From the IMG/VR virus record IMGVR_UViG_3300036846_000151, positions 1 to 20,709 of that record: 20,709 nt of DNA; one strand, 5' to 3'. The first letter of the stretch is position 1. The number at the start of each line of letters is the position of its first letter. Origin of the DNA: a virus. The notes below the pieces were generated by a model. That model searched no databases and had not been told where the DNA came from. It saw only the letters and a program-made list of their open reading frames with translations. The translations under genes and the position numbers were made by a program. Of this stretch, positions 1 through 7,067 are shown piece by piece.

Positions 1-65
1 AGGGTATTGGTGCACCCGCGATATTTTTTTCGGGGTAGGGATATTTTCGGGGAGGGGAACAGATC
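1..65. other. Leader upstream of terS with AT-rich direct repeat
   Basis: This short non-coding stretch precedes the terminase genes. It holds an 8-base perfect palindrome (GGTGCACC, 9-16). Two imperfect copies of a T-rich block follow, each running GATATTTT...CGGGG (about 20-35 and 40-52), unlike the GC-rich DNA around them. A purine-rich Shine-Dalgarno-like stretch (GGGGAGGGG, about 49-57) lies ahead of the terS ATG at 66. In many phages of this type the packaging site (cos or pac) lies just before or within terS, so this could be part of one, but nothing here proves it. I see no convincing -35/-10 promoter. Confidence 0.35.
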
Positions 66-587
66 ATGGGACGCCGGCCGCATCCGATTGAACTGCGCGA
101 GTTGCACGGCAATCCGACCGATCGCCCGATCCCGAAGGGGGTTCCGGAGCCGACGGGGTATCTGTCCGAGCCGCCCGACTGGATGACGCCTGACCAGCGG
201 CTCTCCTGGGTCTACGTCATGCAGAACGCGCCGCCGACGCTGTTGAAGCGCATCGACAGGGGCGTGCTGGCGACATGGTGTGTCGCCGAGAGCATGCACC
301 GCGACGCTGTCATGGCGCAGGCGGCGACCGGGCAACTCCTGGTCAGGGGCGCCGCGCCTGGGTCGATGCCGTTCCAGTCGCCCTACATCGCGATCATCAA
401 TCGACAGGCCCTGATCATGATGCGGGCGGCCGATCACCTGGGGTTCTCGCCGGCATCGAGACCGCGCATCTTCTCGACCTCCATCGACGAGGAGTTCAAT
501 GCCAAGGTCCGCTCTGGCGCGGCAGCGTCTCAAGAGACACTCGAGGATTGGCTCGGCGCGTCTCCCGGTTCGCCGTCCGTCAACTGA
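66..587 (+). CDS. terS: Terminase small subunit, P27 family
   Basis: This is the DNA-recognition subunit of the packaging motor. It binds the phage packaging site and hands DNA to the large subunit. The 173-residue product opens with the P27-family signature: GRRP (residues 2-5) followed by an L-x-GNP-x-x-RP segment near residues 13-21. A helical middle contains a QSPYIAIINRQ segment (around residues 104-114), as in the terminase_4/P27 family. Length is normal for the family. The ATG at 66 follows a purine-rich ribosome binding site (GGGGAGGGG) at good spacing. The gene is the first of the cluster and its 3' end overlaps the start proposed for terL. Family assignment is from remembered motifs and gene order. 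Confidence 0.9.
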   Translation: MGRRPHPIELRELHGNPTDRPIPKGVPEPTGYLSEPPDWMTPDQRLSWVYVMQNAPPTLLKRIDRGVLATWCVAESMHRDAVMAQAATGQLLVRGAAPGSMPFQSPYIAIINRQALIMMRAADHLGFSPASRPRIFSTSIDEEFNAKVRSGAAASQETLEDWLGASPGSPSVN

Positions 588-2295
588 GGTCGATCCGGTC
601 AGCGCCTATGCGTGGGATGTCTGCCGGAAGCGGGTGAAGGCGTGCCGCCTCGTGCATCTGGCCTGCGAGCGGCACTTCCGCGATATCGAGCGCGGGCCGC
701 AGCGCGGCCTGTCCTGGCGACCGGACATCGCGCTGCACCGGATCCGGTTCTTCGCCTTCCTGAACCACTCCAAGGGCGAGTGGGGCGGCCAGCCGCTCAT
801 GCTGACGCCGTGGCAGACCTTCATCGTCGGCTCGGTCTATGGCTGGCTCCGCGCCGATGGCACGCGGCGGTTCCGGACCGTCTACCAGGAGGTTCCGCGG
901 AAGAACGGCAAGAGCACCCTGCTGGCCGGCATCGGCATCAGTGCCCTGGTCGGCGACAAGGAGCCGGGCGCCGAAATCTATGCGGCGGCGACGCGGCGGG
1001 AGCAGGCGCGCATCGTCTTCGACGAGGCTCGGCGCATGGTGCGCGGCAGCCCTCAGCTTCGGATGCGGGTCGGCATCTTCCAACTGAACATGAGCGTCGA
1101 TCTGACCGCCTCGAAGTTCGAGCCTCTGTCGGCCGACGACAAGACGCTCGACGGCCTGAACCCGCACTGCGTCATCATCGACGAGCTTCATAAGCACCGA
1201 TCCCGGGCGGTCCTCGACGTGCTGGATACCGCGATGGGCTCGCGGCGACAGCCATTGCTCTGGATCATCACGACGGCCGGCGACGACACGCCCGAGACCG
1301 TCTACGCGCAGGAGAACGACTACGCGATCCGCGTGCTGGAGCGGGTTGTCCATGAGGCCGACGCGGACACGCACTTCGTCTACATCAGCACGATCGACAA
1401 GGGCGACCGCTGGGACGACCCGAAGGTATGGGCCAAGGCGAACCCGAACTGGGGCGTGTCGGTCAAGCCCGACGACATGCGGCGGCAGGCGCGGAAGTCG
1501 AAGAACAGCCCTGGCGCGCTGGCCGAGTTCATGCGCACCCGGCTCAACGTCCGGACTGCCTCGGCCGGGCGCTTCATCGACATGGACCTGTGGGACCGCA
1601 ACACGCTCTGCCCGGCGCTCTCGCGGTCGGTGATCTATCGCTCCGAGATGGAGGAACGGCTACGCGATCGGCGCTTCTACGGCGCCATCGACCTATCCTC
1701 CAAGGTGGACTTGTCCGCCTGGGTGAAGCTCTACCCTCCCGAGACCGAAGGCGAGCGATGGGCGGTGCTGGCGCAGTTCTGGATGCCGGCCGAGACGGTG
1801 ACGGTCAAGACCGACCGCGATCAGGTGCAATATCGCCGATGGATCGACGAGGGCTGGGTGGACGCGACGCCCGGCAACGTCATCGACCACGACGAAATCC
1901 GGAACACGGTGATCGAGGACTGCCACCGCTGGGAGCCAATAGCCATCGCCTTCGATCCATGGAACGCGACCCAACTGGCGCTCACGCTTCAGTCCGAGGG
2001 CCTGCCGGTGGCCGAGTTCATCCAGGGAATACGTTCCTATACGGCGCCGACCAAAGAGTTCGAGGCGATGCTGCTGCGCGAGGTCATCGACCACGGCTCG
2101 AACCCAGTCCTGCGTTGGATGGCTGGCAATCTCTCTGTTCAGCGTGACAAAAATGAGAACATGATGCCGACCAAGCAGCACTCGCGGGGCCGAATCGATG
2201 GCATGACCGCACTGATCATGACGGTGGGCCGCGCGCTGCTGGCGGACCAGCTTGGCGACCCGACTGGCTTTCTCAGGAACCCGGTGGCGATATGA
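499..2295 (+). CDS. terL: Terminase large subunit (HK97-type, Terminase_1)
   Basis: This is the ATP-driven motor and endonuclease that translocates DNA into the prohead and cuts it. In the 598-residue reading, the Walker A motif PRKNGKST lies at 133-140. DGLNPH then Walker B VIIDEL lies at 218-230, and the coupling motif ITTAG at 257-261. The C-terminal RNase H-like nuclease has acidic residues in GAIDLSS (D398), AFDPW (D486) and RIDGMTA (D567). A DPVSAYAWDV...ACERHFRDI segment at 32-63 matches the usual family N-terminus, so the start must lie at or before about 589. ATG 499 fits, preceded by GAGGAG (489-494) four bases upstream, but it overlaps terS by 89 bases. The next in-frame candidate, GTG 634, would remove conserved sequence. 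Residues 1-30 may be mostly overlap-driven. Confidence 0.95.
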   Translation: MPRSALARQRLKRHSRIGSARLPVRRPSTEVDPVSAYAWDVCRKRVKACRLVHLACERHFRDIERGPQRGLSWRPDIALHRIRFFAFLNHSKGEWGGQPLMLTPWQTFIVGSVYGWLRADGTRRFRTVYQEVPRKNGKSTLLAGIGISALVGDKEPGAEIYAAATRREQARIVFDEARRMVRGSPQLRMRVGIFQLNMSVDLTASKFEPLSADDKTLDGLNPHCVIIDELHKHRSRAVLDVLDTAMGSRRQPLLWIITTAGDDTPETVYAQENDYAIRVLERVVHEADADTHFVYISTIDKGDRWDDPKVWAKANPNWGVSVKPDDMRRQARKSKNSPGALAEFMRTRLNVRTASAGRFIDMDLWDRNTLCPALSRSVIYRSEMEERLRDRRFYGAIDLSSKVDLSAWVKLYPPETEGERWAVLAQFWMPAETVTVKTDRDQVQYRRWIDEGWVDATPGNVIDHDEIRNTVIEDCHRWEPIAIAFDPWNATQLALTLQSEGLPVAEFIQGIRSYTAPTKEFEAMLLREVIDHGSNPVLRWMAGNLSVQRDKNENMMPTKQHSRGRIDGMTALIMTVGRALLADQLGDPTGFLRNPVAI

Positions 2296-3644
2296 GCGAT
2301 CTTGTCGAGACCAAGCAGCAGCCGGCACGCTGGACGCCGAATAGTCTCTGGCAGCGCTGGCGGTCGAAGGCCACGACATTCGCATCAGGCCTGAACCTCA
2401 CCGATCCCCGGCTTTACTTCTTCCTCACGGGGGGCCCGACCTCATCGGGCGAGGTGGTGTCCATCGACACCGCCATGCAGATCGACAGCGTGTGGGCCTG
2501 CGTCCGCCTGATCGCCGGGACCATCTCGACGCTGCCGATGTTCCTGTTCAAGCGCGATGCGGAAGGCTACGGCATCGAGGCGCGCGATCACCCGCTGTTC
2601 TATCTGTTGCACGATCAGGCAAACGCCGAAATGACGGCGGTGACCTTTTGGGATGCCATGGTCGCGTGCCTTATGCTCTGGGGCAACTGCTACGCGATGA
2701 TCGACCGGCGCGGCGACGGCGAGATATCCGCCATGACGCCGATGCGGCCCGACCGGCTCACGATCCATCGCAATCCCGACGGCTCCCTGACCTACCGATA
2801 CACATGGATGGGCATCGTCTACGTGCTGGACGACAGTCAGGTGTTCCACGTCAAAGGCTTTTCGCTCGACGGCTACCAGGGCATCAGCCCGATCGGGCAG
2901 GCCCGCGAGCAACTCGGCCTCGCGCTGGCGGCGGACCGCTCGGCGGCCTCGATGTTCCGCAACGGCATGCGCCCGTCGATGGTGTTCACCGCACCGAACT
3001 ACATGACCAAGAGCCAGCGCGCGGAATACGACGAGGAGTTCCGCGAGAAGTTCGTCGGCTCGATCAATGCCGGCAAGGTCCCGCTCCTGGAAGGCGGCTG
3101 GAAGCTCGAAACCCTGTCGATGAACCCCGACGACGCGCAGCTACTCGCGACGCGGGCGTTCTCGATCGAGACGATCTGCCGCTGGTATGGCATCCAGCCG
3201 GTCATGATCGGTCACATGGAGAAATCGACCGCGTGGGGAACCGGATTGGAACAGATGAACCTCTGGTTCCTGACCTACACCTTGCGCCCTCTGCTCAAGG
3301 CGATCGAGCAGGAGATCAGCCGGTCCCTGCTCAAGCCGACCGAGCGACGACAGTATTACGCCGAGTTCAATGTCGAGGGCCTGCTCCGCGCCGATAGCGC
3401 CGGCCGCGCCAACATGATGAAGGTGCAGGCCGAGAACGGTCTCAGGACGCGCAATGAACTGCGGGCGCTCGATAACATGCCGCCGATGGACGGTGGCGAC
3501 GACCTGACCGTGGCCGTCAACCTGATGCCGGCCCAACTGCTCGGCAAGGAAGCCCAGCCGCAGCGCGAGAAGCTGCTGCCCGATCCCGCGACCGGGACAC
3601 CGCCGCCGTCTGCCACGCCTACATCCCAGACCGCCCCAGTATAG
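2292..3644 (+). CDS. Portal protein, HK97 family
   Basis: The portal forms the dodecameric ring at one head vertex through which DNA enters and leaves. It nucleates prohead assembly and docks terminase and connector. The 450-residue product has the usual HK97/Phage_portal landmarks. These are IDSVWACVRLIAGTISTLP near residue 57, a FWDAMVACLMLWGNCYAMI block around 118-136, SPIGQAREQLGLALAAD about 200, and PVMIGHMEKSTAWGTGLEQ about 299 followed by the FLTYTLRPLLKAIEQE stem helix. A typical C-terminal crown ends in a proline/threonine-rich tail. The ATG overlaps the terL stop (ATGA), indicating translational coupling, with a weak GGTGG site four bases upstream. Length is ordinary and no defect is seen. 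Confidence 0.95.
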   Translation: MSDLVETKQQPARWTPNSLWQRWRSKATTFASGLNLTDPRLYFFLTGGPTSSGEVVSIDTAMQIDSVWACVRLIAGTISTLPMFLFKRDAEGYGIEARDHPLFYLLHDQANAEMTAVTFWDAMVACLMLWGNCYAMIDRRGDGEISAMTPMRPDRLTIHRNPDGSLTYRYTWMGIVYVLDDSQVFHVKGFSLDGYQGISPIGQAREQLGLALAADRSAASMFRNGMRPSMVFTAPNYMTKSQRAEYDEEFREKFVGSINAGKVPLLEGGWKLETLSMNPDDAQLLATRAFSIETICRWYGIQPVMIGHMEKSTAWGTGLEQMNLWFLTYTLRPLLKAIEQEISRSLLKPTERRQYYAEFNVEGLLRADSAGRANMMKVQAENGLRTRNELRALDNMPPMDGGDDLTVAVNLMPAQLLGKEAQPQREKLLPDPATGTPPPSATPTSQTAPV

Positions 3645-3651
3645 GAGGCCC

Positions 3652-4605
3652 ATGGCAATGGAACTGGACCGTCGCTTCAACACCGCCTTCGAGGTCAAGT
3701 TCCTCGGCGATGCATCACCCGGCGCGTTCACCGGCTACGGCTCGGTGTTCAACGTCAAGGACAGTCACGACGACATCATTCTGCCCGGCGCGTTCGCCGA
3801 GACCATGGCGGAACACAAGGCGCGCGGCTCGATGCCGTCGATGCACGCCATGCACTCTCTCTACCTCGGCGGCGACATGCTGCCGGTGGGCGTCTGGCAA
3901 TCGGTCGAGGAAGATGCCCACGGCCTCCACGTCGCAGGCAAGATCAGCGCGCTCAACACCGACACCGGGCGACGCGTCCATGAACTGATGCACGACGGCG
4001 GGCTGCGCGGGCTGTCCATCGTCTATCGCGTGCCGCAGGACGGCGCGAGCTTCACCAAGGAGGGCGAGGGCAAGGCGAAGGTGGAGATCAGGAACATCCA
4101 TCGGCTCAAGCTCCGTGGCATCGACGTGGTGGACGATCCTTCGAACGAGGGCGCGCGGGTCATGGAGATGCGCTCGGCTGGCTTCGGCGCCGAGTTCCTC
4201 GACGAACTGAAGGCAATGCTGTCGCAGTCCGACTCGATGGCCGCCTGCGACGCTATCCAGAAGGCGGCGGCGCTCCATGTGCGCACGACGGCGGGCGGCA
4301 ACTCCCCCACCAGCGAGGATCGCGCCCAGATGCTTGTGCACCTGGACGACGCTCATAAGGCAGCGTCGGGCGGGAAGTCCTTGCCATCTGGCACAAAATC
4401 ACGTCCTGATACGATCCGCGAATTCGAGACCTACTTGCGGGAGCAATGTGGCCTCTCGGTCCGCGAAGCCCGCAGCGTAGCCGAAGGCGGGTGGAAGTCT
4501 GTGTTTCCGGGACCTCGGGATGAGGGCACGGAGTCAGCCAAGCGCGCCGCAACGATGCTGTCTGAACTTCGTGGCGCCTTGGCAGGATTTACCCTCAATC
4601 CTTGA
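3652..4605 (+). CDS. Prohead maturation protease, HK97/S78 family, with C-terminal extension
   Basis: This protease is expected to act inside the prohead, trimming the capsid N-terminal scaffold domain and then itself. The first 180 residues look like the S78 prohead protease fold: AFTGYGSVFNVKDSHDDIILPGAF (25-48), a histidine-containing SMHAMHS (63-69, H65 or H68 as catalytic candidates), LPVGVW (77-82), and GLSIVYRV with S122 as the likely nucleophile. The remaining ~137 residues form an extension ending in a helical block, TIREFETYLREQ...VREARSVAEGGWKS. AGGAGG (3643-3648) overlaps the portal stop. It is only 3 bases from ATG 3652 but 9 from the in-frame ATG 3658, so translation may begin at 3658, two codons later. 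It lies between portal and capsid genes, as expected. Confidence 0.88.
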   Translation: MAMELDRRFNTAFEVKFLGDASPGAFTGYGSVFNVKDSHDDIILPGAFAETMAEHKARGSMPSMHAMHSLYLGGDMLPVGVWQSVEEDAHGLHVAGKISALNTDTGRRVHELMHDGGLRGLSIVYRVPQDGASFTKEGEGKAKVEIRNIHRLKLRGIDVVDDPSNEGARVMEMRSAGFGAEFLDELKAMLSQSDSMAACDAIQKAAALHVRTTAGGNSPTSEDRAQMLVHLDDAHKAASGGKSLPSGTKSRPDTIREFETYLREQCGLSVREARSVAEGGWKSVFPGPRDEGTESAKRAATMLSELRGALAGFTLNP

Positions 4606-4610
4606 AAGGA
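4605..4610 (+). promoter_or_regulatory. Ribosome binding site of the capsid gene (AAAGGA)
   Basis: AAAGGA directly follows the protease stop (TGA 4603-4605) and sits six bases before ATG 4617. This decides for ATG 4617 over an in-frame TTG at 4602 that overlaps the protease stop. Confidence 0.7.
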
Positions 4611-4616
4611 CCGGCC

Positions 4617-5825
4617 ATGGCTGCCGATGATCCAAACCCGGACGTGGAGCTGAAAAAGCTCGTTGACGACTTCAAGAAGGCCGGCGACGACGTGCGCAAG
4701 TTCGCCGAGACGTCGGCCGCCGAGATGAAAAACCTCGGCGCCATCACAAACGAGACCAAGGAAAAGGCCGACAAGGCGCTCACCGAGATGAACGCGATCG
4801 GCCTGCGCATGACCGACATCGAGCAGAAGATGGTCCGCCGCTCGGGTGCCGATCCGACCGAGCAGCGCAAGACAATCGGCCAGATTGTCGTCGATGATAA
4901 GGGCATCCAGGACCTGATGGAGCGCAAGAACGGCGCCGCCCGCGTCATCGTCGAGATGAAGGATATCATGTCCGGGCCGGGAAGCTGGGGCTCTGGCGTC
5001 TCGCCGACGTCGTCCCTGGTGGTCGCGGAGCGCGTGCCGATCATCCAGCCGCCGATGCGTCAGCTTGTCGTCCGGGACCTATTGATGCCCGGCACCACGG
5101 CGTCAAATGCCATCGAGTATCCGGTCGAAACCGATGATCCCGCGAGCACGGCAGCGGCGCCGGTCTCCGAGGGGGCGCGCAAGCCGCAGTCCGACATCAG
5201 GTTCGATCTGCGCAATGTGCCGGTCCGGACCATCGCCCACTTCATGAAGGCGAGCCGTCAGATCCTCGACGATGCGCCCATGCTGATGAGCTACATCGAC
5301 GGCCGGCTGGTCTATGGCCTCGGTTACGCCGAGGAATTCCAACTGCTCTATGGCGATGGCACAGGACAAAACCTGCTCGGCATCATCCCGCAGGCGACCG
5401 CCTACGTCGCAGCCTTCGCGCCGACGAACCCCACCAACATCGACACGCTGCGTCTCGCCTCGCTGCAAGCCACGAACGCCTACTATCCGGCGACCGGCTA
5501 TACCTTGCACCCGACCGATTGGGCCAAGATCGAACTCACCAAGGACACGCAGGGGCGCTACATCGTCGGACAGCCGGAGACCGAGATCGCGGCGCGCCTG
5601 TGGGGCCTCCCGGTCGTGCAGACCCCTGCTATGCAGGTCGGGCACTTCCTGACCGGCTCCTTCCGTCTCGCGGCGCAAATCTTCGACCGCATGCAGAAGG
5701 AGGTCATGATCAGCACCGAGGATCAGGACAATTTCGTGCGCAACATGGTAACGATCAGGGCCGAGGAACGGCTAGCTCTTGCCGTCTACCGGCCTGCCGC
5801 CTTCATCTACGGCACGCTGACCTAA
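4617..5825 (+). CDS. Major capsid protein, HK97 gp5 family
   Basis: This is the shell subunit of the icosahedral head. The 402-residue product starts with a charged, lysine/glutamate-rich helical segment (about residues 8-74). It looks like the HK97 delta (scaffolding) domain, which is removed during maturation. The HK97-fold core follows. A glycine-rich stretch at 119-128 may mark the junction or E-loop region. After it come VRDLLMPGTT, TDDPASTAAAPVSEGARKPQSDIRF, a YAEEFQLLYGDGTGQNLLGI block, and the C-terminal VTIRAEERLALAVYRPAAFIYG typical of the family. No scaffold gene is present, consistent with the HK97 strategy. Start ATG 4617 is supported by AAAGGA six bases upstream. The exact protease cleavage point and any covalent cross-link residues cannot be assigned from this view. 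Confidence 0.95.
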   Translation: MAADDPNPDVELKKLVDDFKKAGDDVRKFAETSAAEMKNLGAITNETKEKADKALTEMNAIGLRMTDIEQKMVRRSGADPTEQRKTIGQIVVDDKGIQDLMERKNGAARVIVEMKDIMSGPGSWGSGVSPTSSLVVAERVPIIQPPMRQLVVRDLLMPGTTASNAIEYPVETDDPASTAAAPVSEGARKPQSDIRFDLRNVPVRTIAHFMKASRQILDDAPMLMSYIDGRLVYGLGYAEEFQLLYGDGTGQNLLGIIPQATAYVAAFAPTNPTNIDTLRLASLQATNAYYPATGYTLHPTDWAKIELTKDTQGRYIVGQPETEIAARLWGLPVVQTPAMQVGHFLTGSFRLAAQIFDRMQKEVMISTEDQDNFVRNMVTIRAEERLALAVYRPAAFIYGTLT

Positions 5826-5958
5826 GCCGATCTGGGGCGGGCTCCAATCGGCCCGGTGCTGGCATCCCGCCCCAAACCGCCCGGCAGATCGGTGATGCAA
5901 CGCTTGCTGATCGGCCGATGCCGGTCAACTGTGTCGGTCCTTTCCTGGGAGGGCTGGC
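5826..5958 (+). promoter_or_regulatory. Structured spacer after the capsid gene (two hairpins)
   Basis: These 133 bases hold no supported gene. The first hairpin has a perfect 9-bp stem, TGGGGCGGG (5833-5841) with CCCGCCCCA (5866-5874), and a 24-base loop, seven bases past the capsid stop. The second pairs CCGGCA (5881-5886) with TGCCGG (5919-5924). It continues, after a two-base bulge, with TCGG (5889-5892) and CCGA (5915-5918). Neither is followed by a T-run, so these are not classical intrinsic terminators. They may protect the capsid mRNA 3' end or partly reduce downstream transcription. A ribosome binding site, GGGAGGG (5947-5953), ends the spacer. Confidence 0.55.
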
Positions 5959-6219
5959 ATGCGCATGAAGGCACTGAGGCCGTGGATCAACTGGGACCAC
6001 GAGGGCATCGTCCATGCGGGCCAGTTCTTCGAGGCCACGGAGCGCCGCGCGCGGGAATTGCGCCTCTCTGGTCTGGCCGAGCCTTCCCTCGAAGGCGCAA
6101 CCGTCATGGTGGTCCCGGACCCTCCCGTGCGGCGCGACGAACCCGTGCCGAAGCAGCCGCGCCGGTCTTCCTTCGCGCGCCGTGGGGCCTCGGAGATGCC
6201 ATCTACGTCCGTCCGCTGA
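5959..6219 (+). CDS. Small hypothetical protein downstream of the capsid gene
   Basis: The product has 86 residues and a very strong start: ATG 5959 five bases after GGGAGGG. The first ~60 residues resemble short head-associated proteins found beside HK97-type capsid genes: a short beta-rich N-terminus, GIVHAGQFFEATERRARELRLSGLAEP, then a proline-rich tail. Role is unknown; a small virion or head accessory protein is an inference from position. The codon pattern (G/C in third position) looks genuine to about base 6158 and deteriorates afterwards, where the residues SSFARRGASEMPSTSVR look like an out-of-frame reading of the following glycosyltransferase. The true coding signal may therefore shift by -1 near 6150-6165 into that gene rather than end at 6219. 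Confidence 0.6.
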   Translation: MRMKALRPWINWDHEGIVHAGQFFEATERRARELRLSGLAEPSLEGATVMVVPDPPVRRDEPVPKQPRRSSFARRGASEMPSTSVR

Positions 6220-7067
6220 TCGAGGACGCCGCCGCGCGTCGGCGGGTCTGGCTCGAAACGCCCTGGCCCGAACTCTATGAGGACCTGCCGCTCGCCGGCT
6301 ACGTGAAGGGCGAGAAGGGCCTGCTCATGCAGATGCGCAACGTGTGGCGTCAGCCGCCCGAGCGCTGGTCGCCTCACCCCACGGGGCTCCCGGAGGTCGC
6401 GCTCGGCTACGGGGCGCTCGAAATGGACAACGGCGTGTTCGCTGCTATGGAGGCGAAGCTGCCGATGCGATCGGGCGTGCAACCGCGATGGACCCTTCCG
6501 GAACTCGGCCCATCACCGATCCGCTCGGCAGCACCCATCGCCCTGGTGCGCCCGGTCATGCGCCGACTCGAATGGGACAATGAGGCGCGTAACCCTCGAC
6601 CGGAATACGTGGCGCACATCGCAGCCGACTTGAAGGCGCGGGGCTACGCCGTCGTGGTCGTCTGCGACATATCCCCGAACGAGCGCCCGGTCGGCGGTCT
6701 GCCGCCGCACAACATCGCCTTCACCAACGGCGAGATGACGCCCTGCCAGTTGCTCGCCACGATGCGGGACTCGGCTGTCGTCGTCGGCGGTGTCGGATGG
6801 ATCGTGCCGGCCGCCGTGGCGCTCGGCGTGCCCACGTTCGTCGTCCTCGGTGGCAACGGCGGCATGAACGCACCTGAGAAGCTGATCGACCGGCGCATGC
6901 CGTCAGGCCACATTGGGTTCGCCAAACCGGAGAGATTCTGCCGATGCATGGACATGCACCACAACTGCGACAAGACAATCAACGACATCGACGGACAGTG
7001 GCGGCGCTGGCGCAGCCGGTCGCTGCCCGCCCCGAGCTTTTCGAGGTCGCAGCGCGCGATCGCCTGA
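6159..7067 (+). CDS. Glycosyltransferase-like protein (GT-B / heptosyltransferase-like), start unresolved
   Basis: This is predicted to transfer a sugar from a nucleotide donor; acceptor and sugar are unknown. Counting from 6159, residues 3-13 (VFLRAPWGLGD) resemble the first strand and loop of GT9/ADP-heptose transferase-like enzymes. The C-terminal Rossmann half runs through GEMTPCQLLATMRDSAVVVGG and VGWIVPAAVALGVPTFVVLGG (about 209-232). The usual family motif with a histidine before the alanine-rich helix is not seen. A CxC-x6-C cluster follows (about 261-270). The frame stays open upstream to 5856, but the nearest in-frame starts are GTG 5982 and ATG 5895, both far inside sequence that reads as an out-of-frame shadow of the 5959 gene. 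Expression by frame change from that gene, an unusual start, or a sequence error are all possible. It overlaps the methyltransferase gene. Confidence 0.7.
   Translation, partial: APVFLRAPWGLGDAIYVRPLIEDAAARRRVWLETPWPELYEDLPLAGYVKGEKGLLMQMRNVWRQPPERWSPHPTGLPEVALGYGALEMDNGVFAAMEAKLPMRSGVQPRWTLPELGPSPIRSAAPIALVRPVMRRLEWDNEARNPRPEYVAHIAADLKARGYAVVVVCDISPNERPVGGLPPHNIAFTNGEMTPCQLLATMRDSAVVVGGVGWIVPAAVALGVPTFVVLGGNGGMNAPEKLIDRRMPSGHIGFAKPERFCRCMDMHHNCDKTINDIDGQWRRWRSRSLPAPSFSRSQRAIA

Noticed and set aside
4602-4616. TTG start for the capsid gene
   Set aside because: It overlaps the protease stop and lacks a ribosome binding site, while ATG 4617 has AAAGGA at proper spacing.
5826-5958. Intrinsic terminator after the capsid gene
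   Set aside because: The hairpins are strong but no T-run follows and the operon continues; described as regulatory structure instead.
5856-6158. Upstream extension of the glycosyltransferase frame (starts at 5856, 5895 or 5982)
   Set aside because: The translation is Arg/Pro/Gly-rich and reads as the out-of-frame shadow of the well-supported 5959 gene; kept only as a possible start problem, not as coding sequence.
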